25,771 nucleotides of DNA from CAZFYZ01 sp964523735 (GCA_964523735.1 CAZFYZ010000050.1:1-25771), one strand, 5' to 3'. Positions 7,896 to 15,964 are shown, counted from the stretch's first letter. Notes: generated from the letters alone by a model not told the origin. Program-made: numbers and translations.

Positions 7896-8885
7896 CTACT
7901 TAGGGACCACGGTGGTGATGCCCTGACCACTATCCCCATCCGTGGTACTACCACTGCCACCGTTTGGATCGCAGCCTGGCGGGCACTGTTGTTGAAGCTC
8001 AGTGCTGTCTATCCAGCCTATCGCACGTTCCCTGGCAAAATCGTCCCTCTCCGGCAGCTGAGGTCGCTCCTTGAGCCAGAGGCTGAGCGTCTCTGAGCGG
8101 TTCTTCACAGGCACGTCGGGCAGCCAGTGTGATGTCTTTCCGGCCGGAATCACACCGATATCATCATAGAAGACTATCGGTGTGTAGACAGCGACCAGGT
8201 AGTACTTTCGGATCTCATCTGTCTGCTTGGAATAAGTATCCCTGCCCAAGCGGATGTACCAGATGCCGGCTTCGGCTTTGCCCGTGATCTTTTTGCAGAC
8301 GGCCGCCCAGACCTCATAGGGGATGACATCAGTTATGATACCAAGCCCCCTCCGCACCTCGGCAGGAACTGTGCTGAAGCGCTCGGTGATGGCTGTCTCG
8401 TCGAGGTCATCGACAGAAATGCTCGTGGCCGGAAGCGGAACCGTGCGCAGTTCGGCGATATCTTCCTTGCCCATCCCGAGCCCAAACCAGTTGAGAAGTG
8501 AACCCCTCTGTGCCTGGGATGACTCGAGCCGCGTAACTTGAATGGGGTTGGTCGGCGGGTTGACCTGAGTGATGCCTTTGACCCCCGGCTTGCGAAAGCT
8601 GTAGCGAAGCAGGTCCGAGGGGACATTTCGCTCCGGCGATATGGCGATCAGCCTGCCTGGCAGATCAGCCGCGTTGACCATCTGGTGAGAGCCGATCAGG
8701 CAGACGTTTCTTGCCATGTCATCAACCCCCAGGATGCGCCTGATGATCTCGTCGGGATCAGGCATCATGGAGTCTGCGTCGGGGCCAGCTGTATCTGCTA
8801 CTGAAACACAGCAAGCGCACAGCGCGAGAAGGCAAGAGATCGCCACGAGTAGGTGGCATCTGGCGTGGGAACTTCTGAGAATCAC
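7896..8885 (-). CDS. Secreted protein of unknown function
   Basis: I do not recognise this 329-residue protein. It begins with a basic n-region (MILRSSHARCH) and a hydrophobic, Cys-rich core (LLVAISCLLALCACCVSV), a Sec-type signal peptide; a lipoprotein site is possible but the lipobox is imperfect. The mature part is soluble-looking, with no repeats, and ends in a Gly/Ser/Thr/Asp-rich tail following CPPGC. It contains no catalytic motif I can name. GTG is the start, with AGGGAGG six bases upstream. An extended -10 promoter (TGGTATAAT) lies 60 bp upstream, so it is transcribed separately from tatC, whose stop codon is 101 bp away. A GC-rich hairpin follows the gene. Confidence 0.8.
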   Translation of the reverse strand: MILRSSHARCHLLVAISCLLALCACCVSVADTAGPDADSMMPDPDEIIRRILGVDDMARNVCLIGSHQMVNAADLPGRLIAISPERNVPSDLLRYSFRKPGVKGITQVNPPTNPIQVTRLESSQAQRGSLLNWFGLGMGKEDIAELRTVPLPATSISVDDLDETAITERFSTVPAEVRRGLGIITDVIPYEVWAAVCKKITGKAEAGIWYIRLGRDTYSKQTDEIRKYYLVAVYTPIVFYDDIGVIPAGKTSHWLPDVPVKNRSETLSLWLKERPQLPERDDFARERAIGWIDSTELQQQCPPGCDPNGGSGSTTDGDSGQGITTVVPK

Positions 8886-8925
8886 AATACGCCTCCCTGC
8901 GAATAACCGATCCGTTGGCCAATCA

Positions 8926-8935
8926 GCTGATCAGC
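8926..8935. promoter_or_regulatory. Palindrome GCTGATCAGC downstream of a promoter
   Basis: A perfect 10-bp palindrome just downstream of the predicted transcription start of the 7896-8885 gene. Its position would suit a repressor site, but a 10-bp palindrome is not rare by chance. Confidence 0.25.
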
Positions 8936-8947
8936 ACTACTATCGTG

Positions 8948-8956
8948 ATTATACCA
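8948..8956 (-). promoter_or_regulatory. Extended -10 promoter TGGTATAAT
   Basis: Read on the minus strand, TGG (8956-8954) directly precedes a consensus TATAAT (8953-8948). No good -35 is visible at 17 bp, as expected for an extended -10 promoter. It drives the gene starting at 8885, giving a leader of about 55 nt. Confidence 0.6.
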
Positions 8957-8986
8957 TCTGGCAGAGCTTCTGAGGACCATGCGGAG

Positions 8987-9784
8987 CTACTTCCGTGATC
9001 TGAAACGGAAGAGCCCCCCAAACGAGCGGGCAACGACTAGCCATGGCCGTTCGCGTTCTTCTTCGACCAGCCACACCAGGAAGATACTGAACAAGAAGAG
9101 GAACGCGAGGGGGACTGCCATGCACAGCATCGTGAAGGCGTCGTTAGAGGGTGTCGCGATAGCCGCCACAACCGAGACGGCGACGACGCAAGCCCTCCAG
9201 TTTGCCCTCAACATGCCGGAGTCGACGACTCCCACCTTCGCCAGCAGCATCAGAACAACAGGCAGTTCGAACGCAACCCCGAAGACGAACAGCATCTTGA
9301 CCGTGAACAAGAGGCTCTGCTGCATCGTGGGCATGAATGTCGCTGTCTTTGGCACATATAGCACGAACCACGCGAACGCCGCAGGCAGAATGAAGTAGCA
9401 GAGTGTTACGCCAGAGACAAAGAGGAACACCGATAGAGGCACGACCCACATCAGCGGACGCTTCTCATTGGCAGTGAGCCCAGGTGAGACGAACGCCCAC
9501 AACTCGAGGGTCACGAGAGGCAGCATCACCACGAGCCCCGCAACCATGCACACCTGCATCCGGATCATGAACGCCTCGGGGAACCCGGTCAGGAGGAACT
9601 TGGAGTCCATCCTCGACAGCACGGGCATCATCGGACGCGTGAGCAGGGGAAAAAGATACTGGTCGTATATCGTCCAGGCAACCGCCGTGCCGGCAATAAG
9701 ATAGATGACCGACCTGACAAGCCTGGTTCTTAGTTCGGCCAGGTGCTCGAACAGCTCGGCCCTCTTCTCATGATTGCTCCCCAA
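8987..9784 (-). CDS. tatC: Sec-independent protein translocase TatC
   Basis: A 265-residue, six-helix membrane protein matching TatC from end to end. The N-terminus has HLAELRTRL (14-22), the conserved signal-peptide-binding region. FVSPGLTANEK follows the second membrane segment, and ATPSNDAFT lies in the loop before the last two helices. TatC recognises twin-arginine signal peptides of folded proteins and forms the translocase core with TatA/TatB-type subunits, which are not in this window. The start is TTG, only 6 bp after the stop codon of the preceding secreted-protein gene, so translation is probably coupled; no strong ribosome binding site is present. The basic tail (FRFRSRK) is cytoplasmic. 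Confidence 0.95.
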   Translation of the reverse strand: MGSNHEKRAELFEHLAELRTRLVRSVIYLIAGTAVAWTIYDQYLFPLLTRPMMPVLSRMDSKFLLTGFPEAFMIRMQVCMVAGLVVMLPLVTLELWAFVSPGLTANEKRPLMWVVPLSVFLFVSGVTLCYFILPAAFAWFVLYVPKTATFMPTMQQSLLFTVKMLFVFGVAFELPVVLMLLAKVGVVDSGMLRANWRACVVAVSVVAAIATPSNDAFTMLCMAVPLAFLFLFSIFLVWLVEEERERPWLVVARSFGGLFRFRSRK

Positions 9785-9790
9785 GCTAGC

Positions 9791-11191
9791 CTATTTCTCC
9801 AGTTGCACGACGAGATCGATACGCACGCTGCCCTTCTTGTTGAGCGCGTCACTCGATGTCGTGGAGGACTCGGTCGATCCGCTGGGCGTGCCGAGTCCAA
9901 ATCCGGGAGGAGGACCGGCAGGGCCAGTCATCGGAGGCGCATCGCCGTAGGCTTCGTCGGAGTACATGGTCGCAATGGAAGTGATCTGCGAGCCTCCGGA
10001 GGAGGGTCCGGATTGAGCAACAGAGGAACCGTCGAGCTGACCGGCTCCGGGCTTTATGGTAGCCGGGAATTCGAGACTGACCTCTCGCCGGAGCATTCTT
10101 CCACTGGCAAACGCAAAGTAGGTGATGGCCTTGGCCTTGACTTTGTCGCTAGAACTCACGACTCGACCGTTGTCCATGTATATCGTGGAACTGCCGATTA
10201 GGTCTGAGACGATCTTCGCACACTGGTGGCCGTTCTGCCACTCAAATGAATCAAGAACGCTGGTGCCCGTGAAGGGGATCACCCTGGTAATGCCCTCAAC
10301 CTTGAGTTCCAGTTTGGTGGGCCAAGAATCACCCTCCTTAACCGACCTGCCCGGTAGAACCGGCAGCACGTCCATTATGCTGAACTTGGCCTGACGGCTA
10401 AAGACATTGCGGTTGACCACATTGCCGAGGCGATCGACAACACGATAGAGCTGAGGTTTGGGTCGGCCTATGGGATAGAGCTCCTGTTTCTGCCCAAACG
10501 AGCTGACAAAGCCGTCGTCTAACTTGCATCGAAGCATATAGGAACCATCATCCCTGCGGTCTTCGACACTCTGTATGATCTTGAAGTTGCTGGTCATTCC
10601 CATCCCGCCAAGGATAGGCAGATAGGTGCCGGAAACCACGTGATACACCTGCACATCAGCGTGGACAGCATACGAGTGACTCTCACCGAAGGCCATTCTA
10701 TTGACAAGCTGCACAGCTTGGTCCCGACGGGAGACTTTGTTCTTCAGCTCGATCGGCACACTGGCGCTTTCGCCCGCCTTGCCAGTAGCATCATAGAGCT
10801 GTATCTTCAGTGTATAGCGACCGTCCTTCCAGTGGTACTCCTGGTTCTTGTCACTAACACCCGTTTCGCGGAATGGCGCCTTACTATCCCAGAAGAAGCT
10901 AACCTTGCCGTCCTTCGCCACAGCCGCACTAGCGCTGATGGCGGCCACAAGCTTCTCCTGTCCACCGGTGACCACAGAGACTGATACAAACGGGCGCAGT
11001 TTCTCAGGAGCTATTTCACCTTTCGGAATGACGAAGTCAGGAGGCAGGTCCGACTCGGGGACAGTGATCTTGACGTTCTCACGCACAACCTGATCCGGCG
11101 TAGGCGATAGAATCTGGAGGGCGCAGGACGGGATTGCAGCCAACGCGAGGATCACCGCCAAGGCTGTTAGTATCAAACTGAAGCGCAGCAT
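9791..11191 (-). CDS. Secreted protein of unknown function, upstream of tatC
   Basis: I do not recognise this 466-residue protein. I start it at the ATG at 11191, which has GGAGAG seven bases upstream and opens a compact signal peptide (MLRFSLILTALAVILALAAI); starts at 11209 or 11212 are possible but poorer. Residues about 26-150 look like an Ig-like beta domain: they begin QILSPTPDQVVRENVKITVP and include FFWDSK and DGRYTLKIQLYDATGKAGESASVPIEL. The central 180-400 region is beta-rich with many charged residues, and a Pro/Gly/Ser-rich stretch (GPAGPPPGFGLGTPSGS) precedes a short final strand. There is no twin-arginine motif, so despite its place before tatC it is unlikely to be a Tat substrate. 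A TTGACT-N17-TAGGAT promoter precedes it. Confidence 0.8.
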   Translation of the reverse strand: MLRFSLILTALAVILALAAIPSCALQILSPTPDQVVRENVKITVPESDLPPDFVIPKGEIAPEKLRPFVSVSVVTGGQEKLVAAISASAAVAKDGKVSFFWDSKAPFRETGVSDKNQEYHWKDGRYTLKIQLYDATGKAGESASVPIELKNKVSRRDQAVQLVNRMAFGESHSYAVHADVQVYHVVSGTYLPILGGMGMTSNFKIIQSVEDRRDDGSYMLRCKLDDGFVSSFGQKQELYPIGRPKPQLYRVVDRLGNVVNRNVFSRQAKFSIMDVLPVLPGRSVKEGDSWPTKLELKVEGITRVIPFTGTSVLDSFEWQNGHQCAKIVSDLIGSSTIYMDNGRVVSSSDKVKAKAITYFAFASGRMLRREVSLEFPATIKPGAGQLDGSSVAQSGPSSGGSQITSIATMYSDEAYGDAPPMTGPAGPPPGFGLGTPSGSTESSTTSSDALNKKGSVRIDLVVQLEK

Positions 11192-11224
11192 ACACACTCT
11201 CTCCGCCATCAAGGCGCTGGTATT

Positions 11225-11254
11225 GGACCTGGTAAATCCTACTACAACAGGTCC
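11225..11254. promoter_or_regulatory. Inverted repeat flanking the -10 of the 9791-11191 gene
   Basis: GGACCTG (11225-11231) and CAGGTCC (11248-11254) are perfect inverted repeats spaced 16 bp apart, with the predicted -10 between them. This layout suits a dimeric regulator; no candidate regulator is encoded nearby. Confidence 0.4.
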
Positions 11255-11264
11255 GGCAAGTCAA
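11236..11264 (-). promoter_or_regulatory. Promoter for the secreted protein-tatC operon
   Basis: On the minus strand, TTGACT (11264-11259) and TAGGAT (11241-11236) are separated by 17 bp. Expected transcription start is near 11229, about 38 nt before the chosen ATG. Confidence 0.55.
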
Positions 11265-11288
11265 CGAGCACGAGGGGCGGTCAGCTCA

Positions 11289-11412
11289 GTCTCGCGGAGA
11301 CGCTCTACGTCCCGCAGGCCCCGAGTAGGCCCGGTCTGTGGGCCGTATCGAGGGGACGGCACTTCGGCAACGTGCTTCGATACGGTTCCTCCAGAACCTA
11401 CTCAGCACTAGC
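11289..11412. repeat. Cluster of hairpins / REP-like palindromic element in the 11192-11692 intergenic region
   Basis: This part of the 501-bp gene-free stretch holds four successive hairpins: GTCTC-GCG-GAGAC (11289-11301), GGCCC/GGGCC (11328-11344), CCGTATCGA/TCGATACGG (11343-11385) and GGTTC-CTCCA-GAACC (11384-11398). GTGCT (11372-11376) can also pair with AGCAC (11404-11408), enclosing the last one. The CTTCGATACGG...CTACTCAGCAC layout resembles palindromic intergenic repeats common in many bacterial genomes. A structured RNA is an alternative. The rest of the intergenic region (about 11413-11650) shows no supportable feature; short frames there lack ribosome binding sites. Confidence 0.5.
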
Positions 11413-11652
11413 GGAACATGATTCCCACGGAACTGGACTATCTCGGCTGAGCGGCAGACAACATCTAAGCCGGACGTTTCCCCACATACTGGACGGCCCA
11501 AGTGGATGGTAAGTTCCGCGCGCGCCGTGAGCACCGCCTCCGACGGCAAGACGAGGAGTGTCTGTACTATCTGGAGACGTTCCACGGAACCATCCATTCT
11601 ACATCGCAAGCGTCCCACATCAATCCCGTGTGGCTCCCGAGCAAGTTTTCCT

Positions 11653-11681
11653 TTGACGGGAGGAGGATTGTCTGGTATAGT
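11653..11681 (+). promoter_or_regulatory. Near-consensus promoter for HAD-thiD-pyrG, probably leaderless
   Basis: TTGACG (11653-11658) and TATAGT (11676-11681) are exactly 17 bp apart, and TGG just before the -10 makes it extended. The -10 ends only 11 bases before the ATG at 11693, so transcription should begin 3-6 nt before, or at, the start codon. Confidence 0.75.
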
Positions 11682-11692
11682 AAGTACCCGTT

Positions 11693-12508
11693 ATGGGATT
11701 AGAGATTCCCCCGCCGAACCATCCACTCACGTGGATACTTGACTTGGACGGCGTAGTGTACCGCGGCGACGAACGGGTGCCCTACGCGAGAGAATTTGTC
11801 CTCAACGCGCGGTCCTCCGGCGACGCGGTCCGATTCCTGACCAATAAGGCTGCACATTCGCGCGACACCTACTCCCGGACTCTCACCGGCATGGGTATTC
11901 CCACGCCTCCTGAAGACGTGATGACGTCTGGCTACGCCACTGCACTCTTTTTCGTCGAGCAGGGCGTGCAGGGAATGACCGTTTACCGGATCAGTGAGAG
12001 CGGTCTGGACGAAGAGCTTGAAGCCGTCGGGATGCGAGTGCTCAAGGATGACGAAGAGCCAAATGCTCACATAGACTACGTCGTTGTGGGCATGGACCGG
12101 CAGTTCAACTACACGAAGCTCCGGCGCGCGCAAGCGGCGATACTCGCGGGCGCGAGGTTCATTGCGACGAACGAGGACCCTACCCTTCCGATGGAAAACG
12201 GCGTCTTGTGGCCGGGCGCGGGATGCATGGTTGCTGCAGTAAAGACCGCCACCGGCGCTGTGCCCCACGTGATAGGCAAGCCCCAGCCTTACACCGTGCA
12301 GAAGATCCTCGATGAGACAAACACGCTTCCACAACAGGCCGTCGTAATTGGGGACAGACTCGATACGGATATCCTGGCGGGGAATCGCGCCGGCGTTCAG
12401 ACCGTTCTTGTCCTCACTGGGGTCACGTCACGTGAGGAGGGAGAGGCCGCGAATGATGGCCTCAGGCCCGGGCGGATCGTCGAGACGTTGGCGGAGCTGA
12501 TGCGATGA
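11693..12508 (+). CDS. HAD-superfamily IIA phosphatase (NagD / p-nitrophenyl-phosphatase type)
   Basis: A 271-residue HAD hydrolase. Motif I is DLDGVVYRGD with the nucleophile D17 and D19; motif II is FLTN (T50); the motif III lysine is in GKPQP; motif IV is GDRLDTDILAGNRAG. The large cap between motifs II and III marks subclass IIA, which includes NagD, phosphoglycolate and pyridoxal phosphatases. The substrate cannot be read from the sequence. The ATG has no Shine-Dalgarno site and lies 11 bp after a near-consensus -10, so a leaderless mRNA is expected. Its TGA overlaps the ATG of thiD (ATGA), so the two are translationally coupled. A metabolite-repair or nucleotide/cofactor phosphatase would fit the neighbours. 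Confidence 0.92.
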   Translation: MGLEIPPPNHPLTWILDLDGVVYRGDERVPYAREFVLNARSSGDAVRFLTNKAAHSRDTYSRTLTGMGIPTPPEDVMTSGYATALFFVEQGVQGMTVYRISESGLDEELEAVGMRVLKDDEEPNAHIDYVVVGMDRQFNYTKLRRAQAAILAGARFIATNEDPTLPMENGVLWPGAGCMVAAVKTATGAVPHVIGKPQPYTVQKILDETNTLPQQAVVIGDRLDTDILAGNRAGVQTVLVLTGVTSREEGEAANDGLRPGRIVETLAELMR

Positions 12509-13278
12509 ACGTTGCGCTTACAATCGCTGCATCAGACTCTTCGGCCGGTGCGGGAATACAGGCTGACCTGGCTGTGTTCCGCGAGTTGGGCGTGTATGGC
12601 ACGTGTGCGGTTACTGCCGTTACGGCGCAGGGCTCGGGCGAGGTCAAGAAGGTCTGCGACGTTCCGCCGAGAATCGTGGCGGCGCAGATCGACGCGGTGA
12701 CGCGTGGCTTCGATGTAAGCGCGTGCAAGATCGGGATGTTGCACAAGCCGCAGATCGTGCAGACCGTCCTGGAGCGGATCAGGCGGCGAGAGATACCGAA
12801 CGTGGTACTCGACCCGGTGATGAAGGCAAAGCGCGGCGAGGTGCTGTTGACGGGACCCGGCATCAAGCGGCTAAAACGCTATCTGCTGCCGCTCGTGACA
12901 CTCGTGACGCCCAATCGGGATGAGGCCGGGGTTCTGGTCGGCTTCGACGTCGTAGATGAAAAGACCGCGCGTGAGGCCGCACAGGCGCTGGTCGAGATGG
13001 GCGCCAAGGCCGCGCTCGTCAAGGGTGGACACGCCGAAGGCGAGCCAGTCGATACTCTGTTTGACGGGGAGAAACTGCACGAATTCAGCGGTAAGCGCGT
13101 CGACAAGCAGATGCACGGCACCGGATGCGTGCTTTCGGCGGCGATTGCGGCGCGGCTGGCCTTGGGAGATGAGCTCATAGAGGCGATCAGGTCTGCAAAG
13201 GACTACGTCGAATCGGCAATAGAAAGGTCTGTGGAGCTTGGCAAAGGAAACGTCGGATTGTTCGTGGGGAGGAGCTAA
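12505..13278 (+). CDS. thiD: Hydroxymethylpyrimidine (phosphate) kinase ThiD
   Basis: A 257-residue ribokinase-fold enzyme that phosphorylates HMP and HMP-P in the pyrimidine branch of thiamin synthesis. The N-terminus ALTIAASDSSAGAGIQADL (4-22) is the substrate-binding signature; VLDPVMKAKRGEVLL is central; HGTGC with C208 is the anion-hole/catalytic motif before the final helices. Length is normal for a single-domain ThiD. The start overlaps the HAD stop codon, with GGAG 8 bases upstream, and pyrG begins 3 bp after its stop. I see no TPP riboswitch before the operon. Some family members prefer pyridoxine or related substrates, so the exact specificity is inferred. Confidence 0.93.
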   Translation: MNVALTIAASDSSAGAGIQADLAVFRELGVYGTCAVTAVTAQGSGEVKKVCDVPPRIVAAQIDAVTRGFDVSACKIGMLHKPQIVQTVLERIRRREIPNVVLDPVMKAKRGEVLLTGPGIKRLKRYLLPLVTLVTPNRDEAGVLVGFDVVDEKTAREAAQALVEMGAKAALVKGGHAEGEPVDTLFDGEKLHEFSGKRVDKQMHGTGCVLSAAIAARLALGDELIEAIRSAKDYVESAIERSVELGKGNVGLFVGRS

Positions 13279-13281
13279 GGG

Positions 13282-14925
13282 ATGAGCACAAAGTATATCT
13301 TCGTGACCGGTGGAGTCGTGTCTTCAGTGGGCAAGGGTATCACGACCGCGTGTCTTGGTAGGCTTCTGAAGAATCGCGGGTTCAAGGTGACGGTTCAGAA
13401 GCTTGACCCCTATATCAATGTCGATGCCGGGACAATGAACCCCTACCAGCACGGAGAGGTCTTCGTCACCGATGATGGCGCGGAAACGGATCTTGACCTC
13501 GGGCATTATGAGAGATTTGTGGATGAGAATCTGACTCAATCGGCCAACGTCACCACCGGCCGCATCTATGATACGGTGATCCGCAAAGAGCGGCGCGGTG
13601 ATTATCTGGGCGGCACGGTCCAGGTCATCCCTCATATCACGGATGAAATAAAGTCCCGCATCAAGCGCAATGCAGACGAGACCGGCGCGGATATCGCCAT
13701 AGTCGAGATCGGCGGCACGGTGGGCGACATCGAGGGCCTGCCGTTCCTGGAAGCTATTCGCCAGTTCCGCAAGGATGCCGGCCAGCAGAACGTAATGTAT
13801 GTGCATGTGACGCTCATTCCCTCAGTCGGCCCCTGGGGAGAACTCAAGACCAAGCCCACCCAGCACTCAGTTATCAAGCTCCGCGAGATCGGCATCCAGC
13901 CCGATGTGCTCATATGCCGGACCAAGCGCGCGATGAGCCGAGACATGAAGGACAAGATTTCCCTCTTCTGCGATGTCGAGAAGGAGGCGGTGATCGAGTG
14001 CCGCGACGCTGACACGATCTATGAGATTCCCCTCAAGTTTGAGGACGATGGTTTGGCTGATCTGGTGCTGAAGAGGTTCGCGTTGGAGAACGGTCAGCCG
14101 GACCTGGGCGAGTGGCGGAAGATCGTCCAGACCATAAAGAAGCCGAAGCACAAGGCGCTGGTCGCGATCGTCGGCAAGTATACCGAGAACGGCGACGCGT
14201 ATATCAGCCTGGGCGAGGCCGTGCGGCACGGCGGGATCGCTAACGACACCGGCGCGCAGATTCGATGGATCGATTCGGAGGACCTGACCGACGAGAACCT
14301 GATGGAAAAGATTGGGGACGTGGACGCCATAGTAGTCGCCGGCGGGTTCGGCGCCCGCGGTGTAGATGGGAAAGTTTCGGCGATCAAGTATGCTCGCGAG
14401 AACGGCGTGCCCTATCTTGGCATCTGCTTCGGACTGCACTGGGCCGTGGTCGAGGTAGCGCGGGACGTCTGCGGGCTCAAGAAGGCCAACACCGAAGAAG
14501 TTGATCCGGACACACCGGACCCCGTTATCCATCTGCTGCCAGAGCAGGAAGGCGTCGAGGATAAGGGCGCGACGATGAGGCTGGGCACGTATCCCTGTCA
14601 GTTGATTGACGGCACGCTCGCATCCAGGCTCTACAAGGCCGATCTGGTTCACGAGCGGCATCGGCATCGTTTTGAAGTGAACAACGCATATCGCGCGAAG
14701 CTGGAGCGTGGGGGTTTGGTGTGCTCGGGTGTATCTCCGGATTACAGGCTGGTGGAGATCGTCGAGCTCAAGAACCACCCGTTCTTCATCGCAGTGCAGT
14801 TCCATCCTGAGTTCAAGTCGCGGCCGAACCGGGCGCACCCGGTGTTTGCAGGTCTCGTTGAAGCAGCGCTTCAGTATAAAGGGCGGAAGAGCGCGAAGCA
14901 AGACAAGGTTGCGGTGCCGGCCTAA
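13282..14925 (+). CDS. pyrG: CTP synthase PyrG
   Basis: A 547-residue enzyme, normal length, converting UTP to CTP with glutamine and ATP. The N-terminal synthetase domain begins KYIFVTGGVVSSVGKGITTA (P-loop), followed by QKLDPYINVDAGTMNPYQHGE and the ETDLDLGHYERF region. The C-terminal class I glutamine amidotransferase domain has the nucleophile C382 in GICFGLHWAV and the other triad members H508 and E510 in FHPEF. At 386 a His stands where the family usually has Gln (GxCxGxQ). ATG follows the thiD stop by 3 bp, with GGGGAGGAG upstream, so it is cotranslated with the HAD-thiD operon. It is followed by 121 bp with a REP-like repeat before the next gene. Confidence 0.97.
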   Translation: MSTKYIFVTGGVVSSVGKGITTACLGRLLKNRGFKVTVQKLDPYINVDAGTMNPYQHGEVFVTDDGAETDLDLGHYERFVDENLTQSANVTTGRIYDTVIRKERRGDYLGGTVQVIPHITDEIKSRIKRNADETGADIAIVEIGGTVGDIEGLPFLEAIRQFRKDAGQQNVMYVHVTLIPSVGPWGELKTKPTQHSVIKLREIGIQPDVLICRTKRAMSRDMKDKISLFCDVEKEAVIECRDADTIYEIPLKFEDDGLADLVLKRFALENGQPDLGEWRKIVQTIKKPKHKALVAIVGKYTENGDAYISLGEAVRHGGIANDTGAQIRWIDSEDLTDENLMEKIGDVDAIVVAGGFGARGVDGKVSAIKYARENGVPYLGICFGLHWAVVEVARDVCGLKKANTEEVDPDTPDPVIHLLPEQEGVEDKGATMRLGTYPCQLIDGTLASRLYKADLVHERHRHRFEVNNAYRAKLERGGLVCSGVSPDYRLVEIVELKNHPFFIAVQFHPEFKSRPNRAHPVFAGLVEAALQYKGRKSAKQDKVAVPA

Positions 14926-15002
14926 GCCCGATCGTCTCTTGATCACTGAGTCGCTGAAGGGGTGAATGCACTGAACGGATTCCCTTTCGCGCTTTCGCCC
15001 CA

Positions 15003-15021
15003 CCCTGAGCCCGTCGAAGGG
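15003..15021. repeat. REP-like palindrome CCCTGAGCCCGTCGAAGGG
   Basis: A short imperfect palindrome, flanked by further pairing CGCCC...GGGCG, in the gap between pyrG and the AEC transporter. A related copy in the opposite orientation lies at 22107-22132. Sequences of this type (CCCTTCGACxGGCTCAGGG) are common dispersed intergenic repeats in many bacteria. Confidence 0.7.
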
Positions 15022-15046
15022 CGTGTTTTCGCGATAGGTTCTCCCT

Positions 15047-15964
15047 TTGGAAACTCTCCATACACTAACAACTGTTGCGTCCATATTCGTCCTGCTGCTG
15101 GTGGGCTACGGGGCGAAGAAGCTCGGCGTACTGAAGGCGGCGGATGCCTCGGTGATCAACGCGATCATCGTGAACATCACTATGCCGCCGTTCATCTTCT
15201 CGTCCATCCACGGCAAAGAACTCACCCTGCCGATGATCAAGACGCCCTTCATCGGATTTGCGGCGCAGTTGGTCGTGATGGGGCTCGCGTACCTGGCTGC
15301 GAAGGCGATGAGGATGGACCGCCGCACTACCGGCGCGCTGATGCTGGTGTCAGCGTTCGGAAACACCGGGTTCTTGGGGCTCGCGGTGATCTTGCGAGCG
15401 TTCGACTCTGATCCCCAGGCCCTGTTTGGCGCGATCATGTTCGACGAGTTCGCGATGACCTTCGGCCTCTACAGCGTAGGAGTGATTACAGCGGCCGCCT
15501 TCGGGGGTTCCAAGTTCGAGCGGGCTCACGTGATGGAGTTTGCCAAGTCGCCACTGATCTGGTCGGCGGTCGTGGGGCTTATCTTCCGCCAGGTCGCGCT
15601 GCCGCAGATGCTGATGCAGACAATCGAGATTCTGGCAAAGGCGACGGTGCCGCTGGCGATGATCTCCATCGGCCTCAGCTTGAGTTCGCGCAGCGTGAAG
15701 AGTAACATGCCAGGGATCGCCGCGACGTTTGTCCTGAAGATGGTCGTGCTGCCGCTGGCTGTATACCTGGCGCTGCCGCACGCAGGCGTTGACGGGATAG
15801 TTCGTCAAGCCGCCACTCTCGAAGCCGCAATGCCGGCCGCTATACTGACAGGGGTTGTGTCAGCACGCTACGGGGCAAACGGGGCGTTTGCCGCGGCGGC
15901 GATTTTCGCCACTACACTGGCCGCGATTGTCTGGCTGCCAATGGTGCTTCTGATCTTAAGATAA
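15047..15964 (+). CDS. AEC-family (auxin efflux carrier-like) transporter
   Basis: A 305-residue membrane protein with about ten hydrophobic segments and the AEC/MdcF family pattern. The N-terminal helix FVLLLVGYGAKKLGVL is followed by INAIIVNITMPPFIFSSI, whose N-x-x-x-P-P is typical of the first cytoplasmic region; the second half repeats the pattern with TLEAAMPAAILTGVVSARYG. Relatives export or import small organic anions such as malonate or malate; the substrate here is unknown. The start is TTG (15047), chosen because it begins just before the first helix; no strong ribosome binding site is visible, so the start is uncertain. It lies 25 bp beyond a REP-like repeat. The next gene begins 29 bp after its stop. 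Confidence 0.9.
   Translation: METLHTLTTVASIFVLLLVGYGAKKLGVLKAADASVINAIIVNITMPPFIFSSIHGKELTLPMIKTPFIGFAAQLVVMGLAYLAAKAMRMDRRTTGALMLVSAFGNTGFLGLAVILRAFDSDPQALFGAIMFDEFAMTFGLYSVGVITAAAFGGSKFERAHVMEFAKSPLIWSAVVGLIFRQVALPQMLMQTIEILAKATVPLAMISIGLSLSSRSVKSNMPGIAATFVLKMVVLPLAVYLALPHAGVDGIVRQAATLEAAMPAAILTGVVSARYGANGAFAAAAIFATTLAAIVWLPMVLLILR

Noticed and set aside
11413..11692. TPP riboswitch or other metabolite switch before HAD-thiD-pyrG
   Set aside because: The conserved THI-box segments are not seen, and the promoter lies too close to the start codon to leave room for a leader.
11502..11702. Possible 66-residue protein before the HAD gene
   Set aside because: No ribosome binding site, it runs through the strong promoter and into the HAD start, and no protein features are visible.
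13867..15084. Open frame of 405 codons antisense to pyrG
   Set aside because: Shadow of a highly conserved gene on the other strand in GC-rich DNA; no family features.
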